Assembly: GCA_015179025.1 (NCBI GenBank) | Contig: WHUX01000535.1 | Location: forward strand, 1-20,354 | Direction: 5' to 3' | From: Terfezia claveryi | Lineage: Eukaryota > Ascomycota > Pezizomycetes > Pezizales > Pezizaceae | Length of the DNA stretch: 20,354 nucleotides | Shown: positions 1 to 10,739 of the stretch, piece after piece | Position numbering within the stretch: the stretch's first letter is position 1 | Layout: each line of letters starts with the position of its first letter | Position numbers and translations under genes: made by a program | Notes under the pieces: generated by a model | Database searches by the model: none | Seen by the model: only the letters and a program-made list of their open reading frames with translations | Told to the model about the DNA's origin: nothing

Positions 1-812
1 TACGACATAAGGGTCGTTTGCACGGATAACGAGCCTCCTATTGAAAGTATCTTTTTCGACGCGACAGTCGCAAACCCTCTCAATCATTGAAGGGACATCA
101 TCTTCTGCTTCTCGCGGGTGGATCATACTTGCATAGTCCGTGCCATTCTTTGGACTCCAGTACTTCATAAGACTGAATTCTGCACCTTGGACAAGTTTCT
201 ATGCATTGTAAGTTTATAACGCTAATCAAAGACCTCTCAAACATGTTGCATACGATATTTAATTCATCCTCATCATTAGCTTCTTCCTTCCATACAATGG
301 ATTCCACATTAAACTCTGACAGCCTCGAACGCTGGATTAGAGGAATGTACTAAAGGCCTTGTTAACTTAACTCGCGCCAGGTGTAGGGAAAGCATTACCG
401 TCGGGTTCCGCTTGAGAATCATGCTTTGCTTTGAGGCAATCTCTACAGCCTTACGGAGGTTGTCTAGTGCATGTAAAACATCATCGCGCTCACCATCCAG
501 AACAAAGGCCTAAGATGTGATCAATTTAGGAAATGTATACAGCATGATAAGATAGGATGTATTACCTGCCCAACATCGTCAAATTCCAAGTTCACTGGCT
601 CCGCCTCCATCTGTTCCCTGTTTTACGAAGTCAACAACAACTTGGCTTGTATTTCTCTAGACTGTGGGCCTTACGAAAGTTGTCGGACGAGTGTTTCGCT
701 GAACTAAGCGAGAGTTAGCTCTTGAGTCACTTCTATAAGAGCTTGAGATACCTACAACATAGATGGACTTCCATCTGTAGATGACATGCATTTGGCCTGC
801 TGGAGAACCCAT
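1..812 (-). CDS. Unrecognised multi-exon protein gene, 3' end cut by the window edge
   Basis: I do not recognise this protein. Six exons join in one open frame: 812-756, 703-675, 617-566, 509-399, 349-254 and 198-1, giving 181 residues that remain open at base 1. The five introns are 49-57 nt. All have GT-AG ends (donors GTAGGT, GTAAGG, GTAATA, GTAATG, GTATGC), several have branch-like GCTAAC or GTTAAC sites, and every junction keeps phase, which is the main evidence that the gene is real. The start ATG sits in a good context (CAACATGG). The product is acidic and mostly helical-looking, with segments such as NLEFDDVGQAFVLDG and DVLHALDNLRKAVEIASK (about residues 38-75), and no signal peptide or membrane segment. 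Near the open end it reads RRLVIRANDPYVV, which might begin a nucleic-acid-binding fold, but that is a guess. No frameshift is needed, unlike its neighbour. The exon-intron structure is well supported; the function is unknown. Confidence 0.72.
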
Positions 813-1470
813 GTTGAGGATGGTGGTGGTATAGTCTGGTTGTGGTGGTAGGTTGGAGCAGGATCCAGTTGAGTTTAGTTTCCTCTGTTAAATCTAAGAA
901 TGCCAAGATTGCCCCATGGCATCGCTGATCCCGATGAGACCCGAAGTCTGTCAGGAACTCAGCAGGTCACCAAATGTATTTTCAATGCCGCACATAAAAC
1001 GGCCATTAGTTATATTGTCCCCAAATTTCTTCCAGACCTTCATCAGCCTCAATAAAGGACTCTAACGCTTGAAATCGCAATCAGGTACACGGGTATAAAA
1101 ATATTAAGATTGGGTAACATCATCAAGCCCAATCTAAGAAACTAGAGAAGAAAACGGAAGAAAAAACAACCAATCGAGGACACAGGGAATCTCCATATGG
1201 AAACCTTTCCTACTCATACACGAGAAGCCTAGCTTTTGTATCCAAAAGAAAAGTTCAGCCAGTATAGCATTAAACAAGAACTCCCGTTGTTGTATTACCC
1301 CATGCCTGTCCTTGTCCACCCAACAAGCACCGTTTATGTCCCAGATCATGCAGCTCGTATATGAATGAAGGAACATTAGAATTAGGAAATAGACTCTCAT
1401 TCATCATCATTAACTAACTTCCCACACTAAGCCTCAAGTCGTTGATTAGCACTCGTCGCAGTCGGAGTCG
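813..1470. other. Intergenic region between two leftward genes
   Basis: This stretch holds the 3' flank of the coiled-coil gene and the promoter side of the left-edge gene. A GGT/GTGG-rich tract at about 819-855 reads as CCACCACCA on the minus strand just upstream of the left gene's ATG. The longest ORF here (1134-1400, minus) has no coding character I trust. No RNA gene is seen. Confidence 0.5.
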
Positions 1471-2604
1471 TCATCTTCTCGAGGTCCCGGCTGTTGAAGG
1501 ACAGAGTCGTAACATTCTTTTGATATTCATGACATATCTCATCTCCTCCAGGCTTGGTGGGCTTCCGCAAGGGATTTTCGGCCTCTACATCAGCTTGTCT
1601 GCTCGGGCTCTTATGTCCTTGATTCCGGCCTCCGCTAGCTCCATACATTCCTCGAACCGTTGGTGACCTTGCTTTTGCGTGCCGCATTTCTCGACTTCTT
1701 GTCGTTGCTGTCCACTGTGATGTCTAAACGTTTGAGAAGAGCTTGTCCCTAGCCCGCTCATTGATCATGTCGTCTAGCTTCCTCCGCATTTCTTCAACCT
1801 TAGTCCGGTAGTTTCGTCGAGCCTCTTCCATCCTGCAGCAAGTGCCTCGTACTGACTGACGCCTCTCCCGTAATGTAGATGCCATTACGAGCTCCTGTCA
1901 ATGCTTTGTAATTCAGCATCACCTTCAGTCTGAACTTGCCGAAGGTCCCTCTCCGCAACAGTTCGCAGCTGCCGCTCAGTGTCTCGTTCATTCTTTAACT
2001 CCTCAACTTTCCGATCCTTCTTCTCTAATGATCTTTTATCGATATTCGTCTGGTGAACGAGAATGTCATTTGTAGATTGTAATGAGTCCCGGACTGTAGG
2101 ATGGCTTCTCGCGCCTTCCGTTCCTCCGCTCGGCAGTAGTCTCCACTTCAACTCTCTTCGCAATCGATCATTTTCGGCCATAAGCCTTTCAATGACTCTA
2201 CCACTTTTCCCTGTTGGCGTTCGGCCTACAGTTGTAGAGCCTCCGCTCCCCCGCTAGGAACTTCTAGATGCTCCTCATGTGTGCCGTTGACGCCATTCGG
2301 TTCGGGCTTTGTCGGCCAACGGATCGGTCTCGTTCATGCCTGAGCGTCGGGTAAGGCTCTCAAGTCGGTAGACTTCGTTTTGTCGGGCTTCTGTAGAATC
2401 GCATATAGCTGTTAGCGCCATGCTTATCCTTGGCTGGCTGCTAATGATTTTTTGGCCAGTAACACGACAGGCTTGGAACGCAAAAAGGGGGAATTGTTTT
2501 GACGAACCAACGTCTTCGCGCAACAATGACTGGAGCTTGTTTAGCTGGCTCGACCGGTATCCGGAGTGCACACCAGACATCATAACGACAGGATCGGGGG
2601 GCAT
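1471..2604 (-). CDS. Conserved fungal coiled-coil protein, reading frame broken by many apparent single-base losses
   Basis: The protein resembles an uncharacterised coiled-coil protein family of filamentous ascomycetes; this is recognition from memory, not a search. Order on the minus strand: a possible start MPPDPVVMMSGVHSGYRSS at 2604, a low-complexity middle, then TGKSGRVIERLMAENDRLRR (about 2230-2150), then charged heptad-like helix through SLQSTNDILVHQTN, KKDRKVEELKNERDTERQLR, ELVMASTLRERR, YRTKVEEMRRKLDDMINERA, FEECMELAEAGIKDIRARA and ALEEMRYVMNIKR. A stop falls at 1471-1473. These blocks lie in all three minus frames. From about 2150 to 1500 each switch is met by one missing base, for example near 2146, 2123, 2090, 1894, 1740, 1711, 1687, and several between 1670 and 1520. 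No stop lies inside the rejoined blocks I could follow. The N-terminal third is poorly resolved and the start is a guess. The sequence could be a decayed gene, but the uniform sign of the lesions favours sequence error. Confidence 0.6.
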
Positions 2605-4111
2605 ATAAGGCTCGAGAAAGGGAAACGCACTCCCGAATCTCCAATGGGGATGAGGGTAATGCGAATGGATGATCGGAAGGAGCATTGTACATCCACAGGG
2701 CTTTCTGGAATGTGAGGAGGAACCTTATGGTTTGCATAGATAGGACAAAGGACCCTGGGGCTCACCTCAAAATGATAGCGCGATAGCAGCTTTCAGGAAT
2801 TGTATGTTTGTTTATTGGAGAGGTCGCGAATGGCAATATACACCGCGGGGTGGTCAGGGTTCGAATGGTGCGCTTCCAGATTGCAAACAGTAAGGCGATG
2901 TGCTGCTGTTGGACGCGAGAAGGTAGGAGCAGGACTTGAGCATTGGAGCGACGTGCATCTAAGACAGAGCAGATAGAAGCTTGCCGATACCAGAGTAGTC
3001 CGGGTCTTCAGCACTTGTCTCAAGATTCACAATCACAAGTGTCATCTTTCAACAGTACGCAGTCCTGTCAGCTTTACGGTAATGCAGGGAGTCACGTGGG
3101 AATGATACATATTTCAAAAGTTCAAGTTCAAGTTGCAATTAAGGGAACATACAATCGAGTTTGACTTATTTTCATAACTCCCACCAAAGGCCTTTGAGTG
3201 CGAAGATCACGTTGATATTATACACAATCTGAAGGTGACACCGAAAGTAGAGGGATTGTCAAGTTATCCTGATGTACAAACTACAAGTTTGACTGTATGT
3301 CGTTATGGGTAACTGTCCGCCCACAAGTTCAGAATCCGAGCTGAGTTCTTACCCCACCCACCGGTCTATAGTTTGATCACAAACCTCTTTAGCTAACATA
3401 TTTCCATATTGTGTCTCAAGGACTGATCTACGGATCGTGTAAGGAAGATATGCAGTGGTAGAAGATGCTTGAGCATGAGAGAGGTTCAATTGTAGTCATC
3501 GTTTTTATATAGGTAGTGAGTCTGCGACTCCCATCCCATGCCTACATATCAGTTTCCAGCAAATATATCTATCGAATATTATAACGGGAGTATGTACCTA
3601 GCCCAGGTGCCTCTTCACCCAAGAGTTTCAGGATGATTGGTACATAGTAGAGCTGTGACTCAGCTTTCAATATTTTTTTCTTATACCTCATTGCTGAGGT
3701 GTGTAAGGTTGAATATTTGACATTCATCAAACATAGAATGAATTTTGTAATGGCTACCAATGGGAAATGGCCTGGAGGTATGAAGCACATCTAATATCTA
3801 CCAGACTCTGAATCAAGATGTTGAAGATATGGGGCAGGCAATTTGAGATTCGGCATGGGGAGCATCTCTGTGGTGATCTAGCTAGCTCCTAAGCCGATAT
3901 TATGAAAGTGTAATCTGGTTGGCACAACCCCTCCTGAACCAGACTATCCTCCTGTGTGAAAGAGAGTTTTGTGGAAGATAGACTAGCGACTGGAGCGAGC
4001 GATGCAGTATGTAGAGCGAATTGATTGTTCGCTTTCTTTGGGTTGTCTCTTATTCGTTGACTTCCCTCCAGTATGCACTTTCCCGCCACTGCTACAGGAG
4101 CTTATTCTATG

Positions 4112-4149
4112 TACAGTACTCCGTACTGTATGTGGTACTGTGTACCACA
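4112..4149. repeat. Two back-to-back 19-bp inverted repeats (8-3-8 architecture)
   Basis: TACAGTAC, a 3-nt loop TCC and GTACTGTA occupy 4112-4130. Directly abutting, TGTGGTAC, a 3-nt loop TGT and GTACCACA occupy 4131-4149. Both arms are perfect in each unit. A third palindrome, CCACATGTGG at 4145-4154, overlaps the second arm and would compete with it. No gene lies near enough to assign a role. Confidence 0.85.
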
Positions 4150-4224
4150 TGTGGCTACGCATACTGCTGCATGTCAGATTCTCTAGCCTAGTTTGGATAT
4201 AGAGTTCGGTGTCATCTAGGCACG

Positions 4225-4276
4225 AGACTAGTCATCTGGCTACGAGAGGCCGGTGCCCGCCAGACTAGTCATCTGG
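4225..4276. repeat. 15-bp direct repeat
   Basis: AGACTAGTCATCTGG occurs at 4225-4239 and again, without mismatch, at 4262-4276. Just downstream GTTGGGTCT is repeated at 4283-4291 and 4295-4303. The surrounding sequence is rich in CTAG and AGACTA words, consistent with a decayed repetitive element. Confidence 0.75.
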
Positions 4277-4555
4277 TAGCGGGTTGGGTCTCTAGTTGGG
4301 TCTATATTCATGTTAGGATGACCTTAGCTAGACTTGGAGAATACATGCTTTTCTAGTCTCGAACCCGACCGCTCCTAGGTAGGATGCTTTTCATACGCAC
4401 TGAAGACCATCTACTGTACATACCTAGTCTGGCTGCACAACCCACGTACATACCGTACCTACAACCAGAATTACTTATGTACCTTTGGCGGGATGTAAGA
4501 TTGTCGACACTTTAGTATCTAGTCTAGCTATAGTTGTGCTGGTAAGGTTGGCTCG

Positions 4556-4575
4556 CATGAGACTACATGAGACTA
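4556..4575. repeat. Tandem 10-bp duplication
   Basis: CATGAGACTA occurs twice in direct tandem with no spacer. It belongs to the same AGACTA-rich stretch as the 15-bp direct repeat about 300 bp upstream. Confidence 0.75.
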
Positions 4576-5791
4576 GGCTCGGCAATAAACCAAGCAAGGG
4601 ATAGACCAAACAAGACAGTAGTCTGGTTTGCACTAGCCCCTCGTAGAGGGACAAGACAGTAAACGACATGTAACGACTGGCCTTCAATATATGAAAGATA
4701 TGAACTACTTCATAATATCAACCTCTTAACGCTTTTACACCCTTTGTTCATCCAATGATCCATGATGCATGTTGTACAGTACCAGCATTTATGCTCTTTG
4801 CTACTTCAAGTCAATTCCATCTTTGCCTCACCAGTGTACATGGTCTCCAATATCAATCTCTAAGCTTCAAATCTTCCTAGGGATTTAATTCTAATTGTGA
4901 GTTTGCGACTACGAGAATCAAGATTTTTGGCATCTACCAACATTGGGTTTGCAACTGGACTCGGAACCCAAGTGCCAGCAATGTCAAAGAAACGATTTGA
5001 TCAAAAACATTTGATTTCTTCATATCTCAGATAATAAGATACCACCATTACCAGCACTCTCCCTAGTGGCAAAAGTCAGAGCCAGCATCATCAAGAATTC
5101 AGGGAGTCTGATATTATCCATTATCCATCAATCAAGATTTCTGTTGATGAAATGATGGTTCACTTTTATGGTAGAAGCCAGCATACTGTAAGAAGCTGAA
5201 TAAACCAATTGAACAAGGATTCAAAATTCTTGATACCTATTCTTAGATGTTTACATCACGATCTCAAAGTTTTTAACTCGTACACCAAACCTTCCCCCCT
5301 AATTCAAGTGCTGTTGAACAGCTATGCAACCCCCTTGCATATTCACATGGTTGTGGTTTTAGATCTAGTTCAATTCGCCTATTGGCCGGCGGGCAAGCAA
5401 CGACCCTTCAGCACGCTAAGAAACGGCGTAACATTCAGCGCAACCAAGCAGTCCAGTGTACAGGCCACTTACTTGGGGATCTAGAGATTCATAAGGGACT
5501 CCATATAAATTAACTATCTATAACTCCAATTTCCATCAATAAAAGAGTTGACATCCAATTTTTTTTAGAGAAAAATTGAGTCTAGCGCGCTAGTGACCAG
5601 TCTGGTTTAGTGGCAAAAAAGTTCAAAATTGTTGCTTCATTCCCACTATCCCCACTGCACTGCGTTATCGATAAGCTCAAGGCCACTCCGGCCCATGGAT
5701 GTAAGAGTCAGCCAATTCCCTAAGTTTCTCTACGTGAAGAGTTTCTAATTACCAATGCGAGTAGACATCAAGTGCTCACCCCGGAGACGAC

Positions 5792-7460
5792 ATGGCGTCT
5801 CGACTCTTTTCACCACCTATCCAACGTGCTATGCGTACGTTAGACAGGTCATTCTTTCGTAAAACTGTTCCAATAACGGGAGCAATTGTGCATACACCAT
5901 CTAAGATGGAAGCTATAAGAAAGGCATGCGAGAGCAATATACTCACCCGGACCAAATACAAAGGTACAATACTGGTCAAACTCGAGAAGTCCCCGGGAGG
6001 CAAGCTAGAATATGTTCACGTCAAGAAGGAGATGAAGGCAGAGATGGAGCAGGATCCAGAAAAGGTGTATGAAGTGAAGAAGTTGATCCCTCTACATCCC
6101 AGGATCAGGCCTAAGGGTAGGTATTTCCCAAACCAGGTGCTCATGCAAATATTAATTGCTAGGTAGATCTTCCGACAGTTCCCTTCGCGTTGCGGGCGTT
6201 CATCGATAGCAAGGATGTGGATCTGGTCCCATACAACCTCAAGATGGAGTATGATGACTGGGATTACTATGAAATCATTACTTCTATCTTGCCAGAAGAT
6301 CTACTTGAAGAGGTTCCTAGCGGATACACAATGACCGGAGAAATCGCACATCTGAACCTTCGAGAGGCCTATCTTCCCTACAAGCAGATAATAGGACAAG
6401 TTATTCTGGACAAGAACCCTATCATCAAAACTGTTATAAATAAGACCGAGGAAGTTGGCGTTACTTCTGAGTTTCGAACGTTTGACATGGAAATTTTGGC
6501 GGGGGAGCCAAAGACAGAAGTTGAGGTTTCTGAATCAGGCTGCAGATTCAAATTTGATTTTGCAAAGGTATATTGGAATAGCAGGCTAGAGACAGAACAT
6601 AATAGGATTATTAAGACTTTCAAAGAGGGGGAGGCCGTCGCGGATGTCATGGCGGGAGTGGGGCCATTTGCTATACCTGCAGGGAAGAAAAAAGTGTTTG
6701 TTTGGGCAAACGACTTGAACCCGGAAAGTTATAAGGCAATGGTTGATAATATAGCGAGGAATAAGGTATATCGGCCTACATATATATATTTTCTACAGAT
6801 AGTTGGTATAGTGCTAACCGTGTAGGTTGGGGATTTTGTGATGGCACATAACGAAGATGGTAGGGATTTCATTCGACGTTCTGTTAAAGATCTCTATAAA
6901 CTTTCTCAAAGTAAGTGGGGCAGGGTCCTTGTGCCACCCAAGATCAAATTCTCGAGGTCCAACCAAATTCCCCTTGACCAAAGACCTCCCCCAGCAGTCT
7001 ACCGTGTCCCTCCAACTTTCAACCATTTCGTGATGAACCTCCCTGCTACCGCAGTGGAATTTTTGGATGCATTTATTGGCGTGTATACTGGTATGGAGGG
7101 TTTATTCGAGCCCTATACTAGGATAAAACTGCCGATAATACACCTGCACATTTTTGATGCCAGAGAATATGAGGATGCACACCTGTCGATATGCCAGGTA
7201 GGCGAATTTTGTGTCTTCCTCAGTTTATAGGTGGCTAATTATAGAGAGCAGAGAATATCCAAGTATATCAACTACAAGATTACAGCAGAGGATATAGAAT
7301 TCCGTATATTCGACTCGTTTCACCTAGGAAGAGAATGTACTGTGCCACATTCAGGCTGCCACCTGAGGTAGCCTTCGCTGGCGAGGAAGGGAGGCAAGGG
7401 ATGGAGGATAACCAATGTTCCGAAATTCTTGGGCTCGAGGCGAACGCTTGGCTTAGCTGA
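5792..7460 (+). CDS. TRM5: tRNA (guanine-37-N1)-methyltransferase Trm5
   Basis: Trm5 uses S-adenosylmethionine to methylate N1 of G37 next to the anticodon, preventing +1 frameshifting; fungal Trm5 acts in cytoplasm/nucleus and mitochondria (family knowledge). Exons: 5792-6116, 6167-6765, 6826-7197 and 7252-7460. Introns of 50, 60 and 54 nt have GTAGGT, GTATAT and GTAGGC donors. About 501 residues, against 499 in yeast. Visible signatures: [15 protein letters not shown] (about 167-181), [12 protein letters not shown] (about 210-221), the SAM-binding motif [16 protein letters not shown] (about 268-283), [11 protein letters not shown] (about 287-297) and the catalytic-site [13 protein letters not shown] (about 379-391). 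The start ATGGCG gives the family-like opening [19 protein letters not shown]. Near the end [15 protein letters not shown] and [17 protein letters not shown] are both family-like but lie in different frames; one missing base at about 7302-7303 (CC) would join them. The alternative acceptor at 7244 gives an open frame but loses the first motif. Confidence 0.96.
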
Positions 7461-8348
7461 TTGCAATGTACTTCTTGACTACACACGATACTTATTGTAG
7501 ACGGAAGGGGAAGTGCGGGTTTGGCGCACTGGGAGTTTATTTCTGCTTTTTCGATCGTATACATTCAAGTAGTCTAGTTCATTGTATTGCTATTGCTTCT
7601 CGTTGCCTCTCAATTACTATGCAGTAAGAACTGAGTAGGATTGAGCCCCAAAAAGTCTTCTATGGTAACTGGTTGATGGTCTCGTCGTGTACAGTATTAT
7701 TTTCGCATATCTCCGGCTAGAAATGTAAATGTGCCGTCTAGTACGGCATCAGTAGTCTGCAATTAAGAATCATAAGGAAGTAATACAGCCTATATGATAG
7801 TTAAGCTTGCTAAAAGAACTAGAAGTGCTAACGTTAGGCATGATCTTTTGGATGTTGAGGCAATTAATGTATGAAGTTCCATCGAGACTAGCTTGGCAGA
7901 TAAAAAAATTCGTTGAAATGGTGGTCACGTGGGTAGTCAACCTTTACACAACATTTGTAATAGCTCACAGAGCCACAGGAGGTGAAGAAAAAGTTAGGCA
8001 AAGAAGTCGATTGGGCTCAAGGTACATATATCGTCATACCTATGGTCGTTAGCACAGAGGTAGAGCGGCTTGGGTGTTCCTTGCCTGGTCTTGCTAGTGT
8101 GCTTAAGAACTATATCAAGTGCTTCAGCCAGAGGCCTATCCCGATTATGTCCGTATAGATTGTATGTTGGAATTGATTTCACTTTGTAGTTTTGGGGCCA
8201 ATTGTCTGGTAAGGCAACGAACACGATCACCGAACGTGTTATATCCAGCTTATTAAATCAAAACCCCAGGACCGAAAAAAATCGTGATTTTATGTGCCTT
8301 CCCCCTTAGCCCACCCACACTCCCATAAAATAGAATGAAACTTCCTTT
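7461..8348. other. Intergenic region between convergent TRM5 and eIF3d genes
   Basis: This is the shared 3' flank of two convergent genes. A minus-strand open frame at 7994-8230 (78 codons, no ATG) contains plausible-looking protein (for example RPLAEALDIVLKHTSK), but I find no start, no partner exon and no family. Otherwise nothing is seen. Confidence 0.5.
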
Positions 8349-10217
8349 TTATTCCTCCTCCTCTTCAACGTGCACCTCCAACTCCTCGTCAAAAGTGTTG
8401 GGTGGAACCTCGTAAAGCCTAAGAACAGGCTTGTTGGATCCTATATAATGGCCATAGTTAGTTATCCACTGAGAGATAGATTGGAATGGGTTAAACTCAC
8501 CTTAACCAACACATATTTTCCTTCAGGCATGCCCATGCACATGTCAATGATTGTGCGGACGATACCCCATTGATTAGACAAGGACAAGTTCATCTGGGCA
8601 GCAAGTCGCGGGGCTTATAACCAATGACTCCAAGAATGACATGTCGACCATTGTCTTTGGGTTGGCACGAGAAACGAAACTGCAGCGGAAAATAAGTCGC
8701 TGGAATTCTTAAGGACCCTGCTGAAAGACTTACCCAAGCTTCATCACATCAGCCTTAGCAAGAATAGCCTGTGTTGTCCATCGAGCCAGCTTGCAGCTGT
8801 TATTCTTCATCTCAGTAGCAACGACAGCACCACGCTGTGTTCCGAGCTTTGTCCTCCAGTCTAAAGCTCCTCCAATCCTTGCGCTTTGGAGTCAAACTCG
8901 TTGAGGCCTTTATGCTCAAGAATTGGTCTGACTGTTTTCCAGTACCCTTCATTGCAGCATCCAGTTCAGTCCTGACAATCAAATGCACTGGCTCCTCCTC
9001 TGTTAAAGAAAGGTCGAATCGCCTGTATTTGTAACCTTTAGAGGCAAGAGGGTCGGTATCCTCTTGTGGATTATAGAAGGGGTTCTCATTCTCGAATGTG
9101 TATTTGTCTTCGTCAGACTCAGTAACAACCTGGTGAGTGAAATTCATGTTGATGAACGTGGCCTCCATTGACAAAGCTTGCGGGGAATTGATAGAGTCCT
9201 TGTTGCTGTCCGACTCAACTGGAGCATCAGCCGCATTTTCGTTGACGGTAACAAAGTCGAGTTGCGAACCATCCCGTTTGTCAAAGAACAGCTTGTTGCC
9301 CTGGCGGACAATGACAATGTCCCAGGAGTTCACGGAACGAGGAGCGCACATGAGCATGGAGAGAACAGAGTCCGTAGCGAAAATCTGAGCCTCATCCCTT
9401 TCTGCCAATTGTTGGATCACAGGATCCTCACTGGTAGTGGGGTTGTAGTAGGCCCTCTCTTGGATGGCTAGCTTCCTCTCTACCCCCTTCACCGCAGGCC
9501 TGTCGTACTGCTTGTCATAATAGTGTAGGAACCCGTATGTTTCGACATCCTCTCCTTCATCAGTCTCAAGATTAAGCTTAGCAAGGCGGTTGAAGTCGAT
9601 CTCTTCAAGCATCTTCCAGTCGGGCTTGATAACGACGCTGGAGTCGCGGTTCCTCTGTGGCTTATCGTAATCTTTCCAGCCAAACCTCCTTCCTCGGCCT
9701 CTGGCACCTCTACCATCCTGTCGTTCATTTCTGGCACTAGGCCGAGACAATGACCCCCCTCTTGCACCACCACGAGCGGTAGGAGCACCCCGTCCACCTC
9801 TGCCACGGAAAATCGTGCCACGTCCAAAGCCACCACGAGTCTTAGTCGATGTGCGTTGGTTATCAACGATGGAGAATGATGCTCGTCTTCCGCTTGTTGG
9901 GTAGAGAAAAGGCTTGATGTTCCGGCTCCATATACTTGCTGGTCTGGACAACACTTCGTCAGCAAACTATAATTTACTCCACCACGATACCCCACACTGA
10001 CCTCTGCCGAACCTATTGTAGCCTCCCCTGCCCCTTTGGTCACGGCCATCTTTGCCACCCTCAGTCGACCAGTCTGCCATACGGCCGAGCTTATCTCCCT
10101 TCGAGTAGGGTGCATACGGGATGTCATTGAGGTAGCATCCGCTGCGGGGGTCGAGGGTCCCCAGTGGTCCTCGACCGGGAGAGAATTTATTATAGTCTTG
10201 AAATCGAAGGTAGACAT
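8349..10217 (-). CDS. eIF3d: Eukaryotic translation initiation factor 3 subunit D, frame interrupted by apparent single-base losses
   Basis: eIF3d is a peripheral subunit of the eIF3 complex that binds the 40S ribosome and can contact the mRNA cap (family knowledge). Exons on the minus strand: 10217-10002, 9943-8734, 8679-8501 and 8440-8349. Introns are 58, 54 and 60 nt with GTCAGT, GTAAGT and GTGAGT donors. Signatures in order: [51 protein letters not shown], a Gly/Arg-rich tract (about residues 105-150), [85 protein letters not shown] and an acidic tail. With frames joined the length is about 567 residues, normal for fungi. Seven positions each need one extra base: about 10131, 9882, 8905, 8877, 8656-8661, 8602 and 8434. 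The central 970 bases are clean. An in-frame upstream ATG exists at 10361, but 10217 matches the family start. Confidence 0.95.
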
Positions 10218-10739
10218 TATGAACCTCAGGCCGGAGGGACTTCCGGCTTCAAATGCAGTACAAGAGCTTGACGAGTGGATGAAGCGTTCGATGGTGATAG
10301 GCTGGCCGAAGCTGGGTCGCTCTAAACAGAGATTTTGGAATTTGGGTCGGAATCTTGGCACCTGCCTCTGTGTGCCTCACGTGACCAGGATGTTTCATAA
10401 AGCCTAGGTGCAACACAACCCTGAGGCTCCAGGCGCACTTGGCGCTGGCATCTGCCGACGCGAATTCAAGGTCCAACTAATATTTCTGATCATCACTGCT
10501 ATTTCTTTGTTCTTGTCCACAAACAACATCATCGCTGACCTCCTGCTACAGCTTCGGCACCTCAGACCGCCCCATATAAACCCGTTATAGCGTCATCGGC
10601 ACCCCCTGGTGTTTGTGTGTAGATAGCTCTTTGCCCTCGTCTGAACTTTAGAACAGGCTGCCAGAACGCCCATCCGTGCTGGAGCTTCCCAGTTTCATTG
10701 AGAAGCAGTATTTGACTAGGCGAGCGGTGCTAGGTAGCA
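10218..10739. promoter_or_regulatory. Shared divergent promoter region of eIF3d and PTA1
   Basis: The two start codons face away from each other across 522 bp, so this stretch must hold both 5' UTRs and both promoters. No intact unrelated gene fits in it. The open frames seen here (for example 10408-10590 plus) lack coding character. A CATATAAA word at about 10572-10579 could be a weak TATA-like element; I assign no specific factor site. Confidence 0.6.

Larger units (their letters stand above)
2605..5791. other. Long gene-poor region with short repeats
   Basis: About 3.2 kb with no ORF that shows coding character. The open frames (for example 3569-3790 minus and 5209-5484 plus) are short, start arbitrarily and carry no recognisable motif. 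It is AT-leaning and contains the inverted and direct repeats listed separately between 4.1 and 4.6 kb. I see no tRNA, rRNA or complete transposon. It could be a decayed mobile element or simply a long intergenic region. The last 300 bases are the promoter side of TRM5. Confidence 0.5.

Noticed and set aside
98..307. Minus-strand ORF with a CPRC motif
   Set aside because: It is a false frame: bases 199-253 form a GTATGC...CATAG intron, and the downstream exon is read in another frame.
2851..2880. GGTTCGAAT-like tRNA T-loop word
   Set aside because: No acceptor stem, D-arm or anticodon arm can be built around it.
5209..5484. 91-codon plus-strand ORF upstream of TRM5
   Set aside because: It has no motif or family and no plausible partner exon; it looks like chance open frame in AT-rich DNA.
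7994..8230. Minus-strand 78-codon open frame with protein-like composition
   Set aside because: It has no ATG, no matching exon on either side and no recognisable family. It lies in the 3' flank of two convergent genes.
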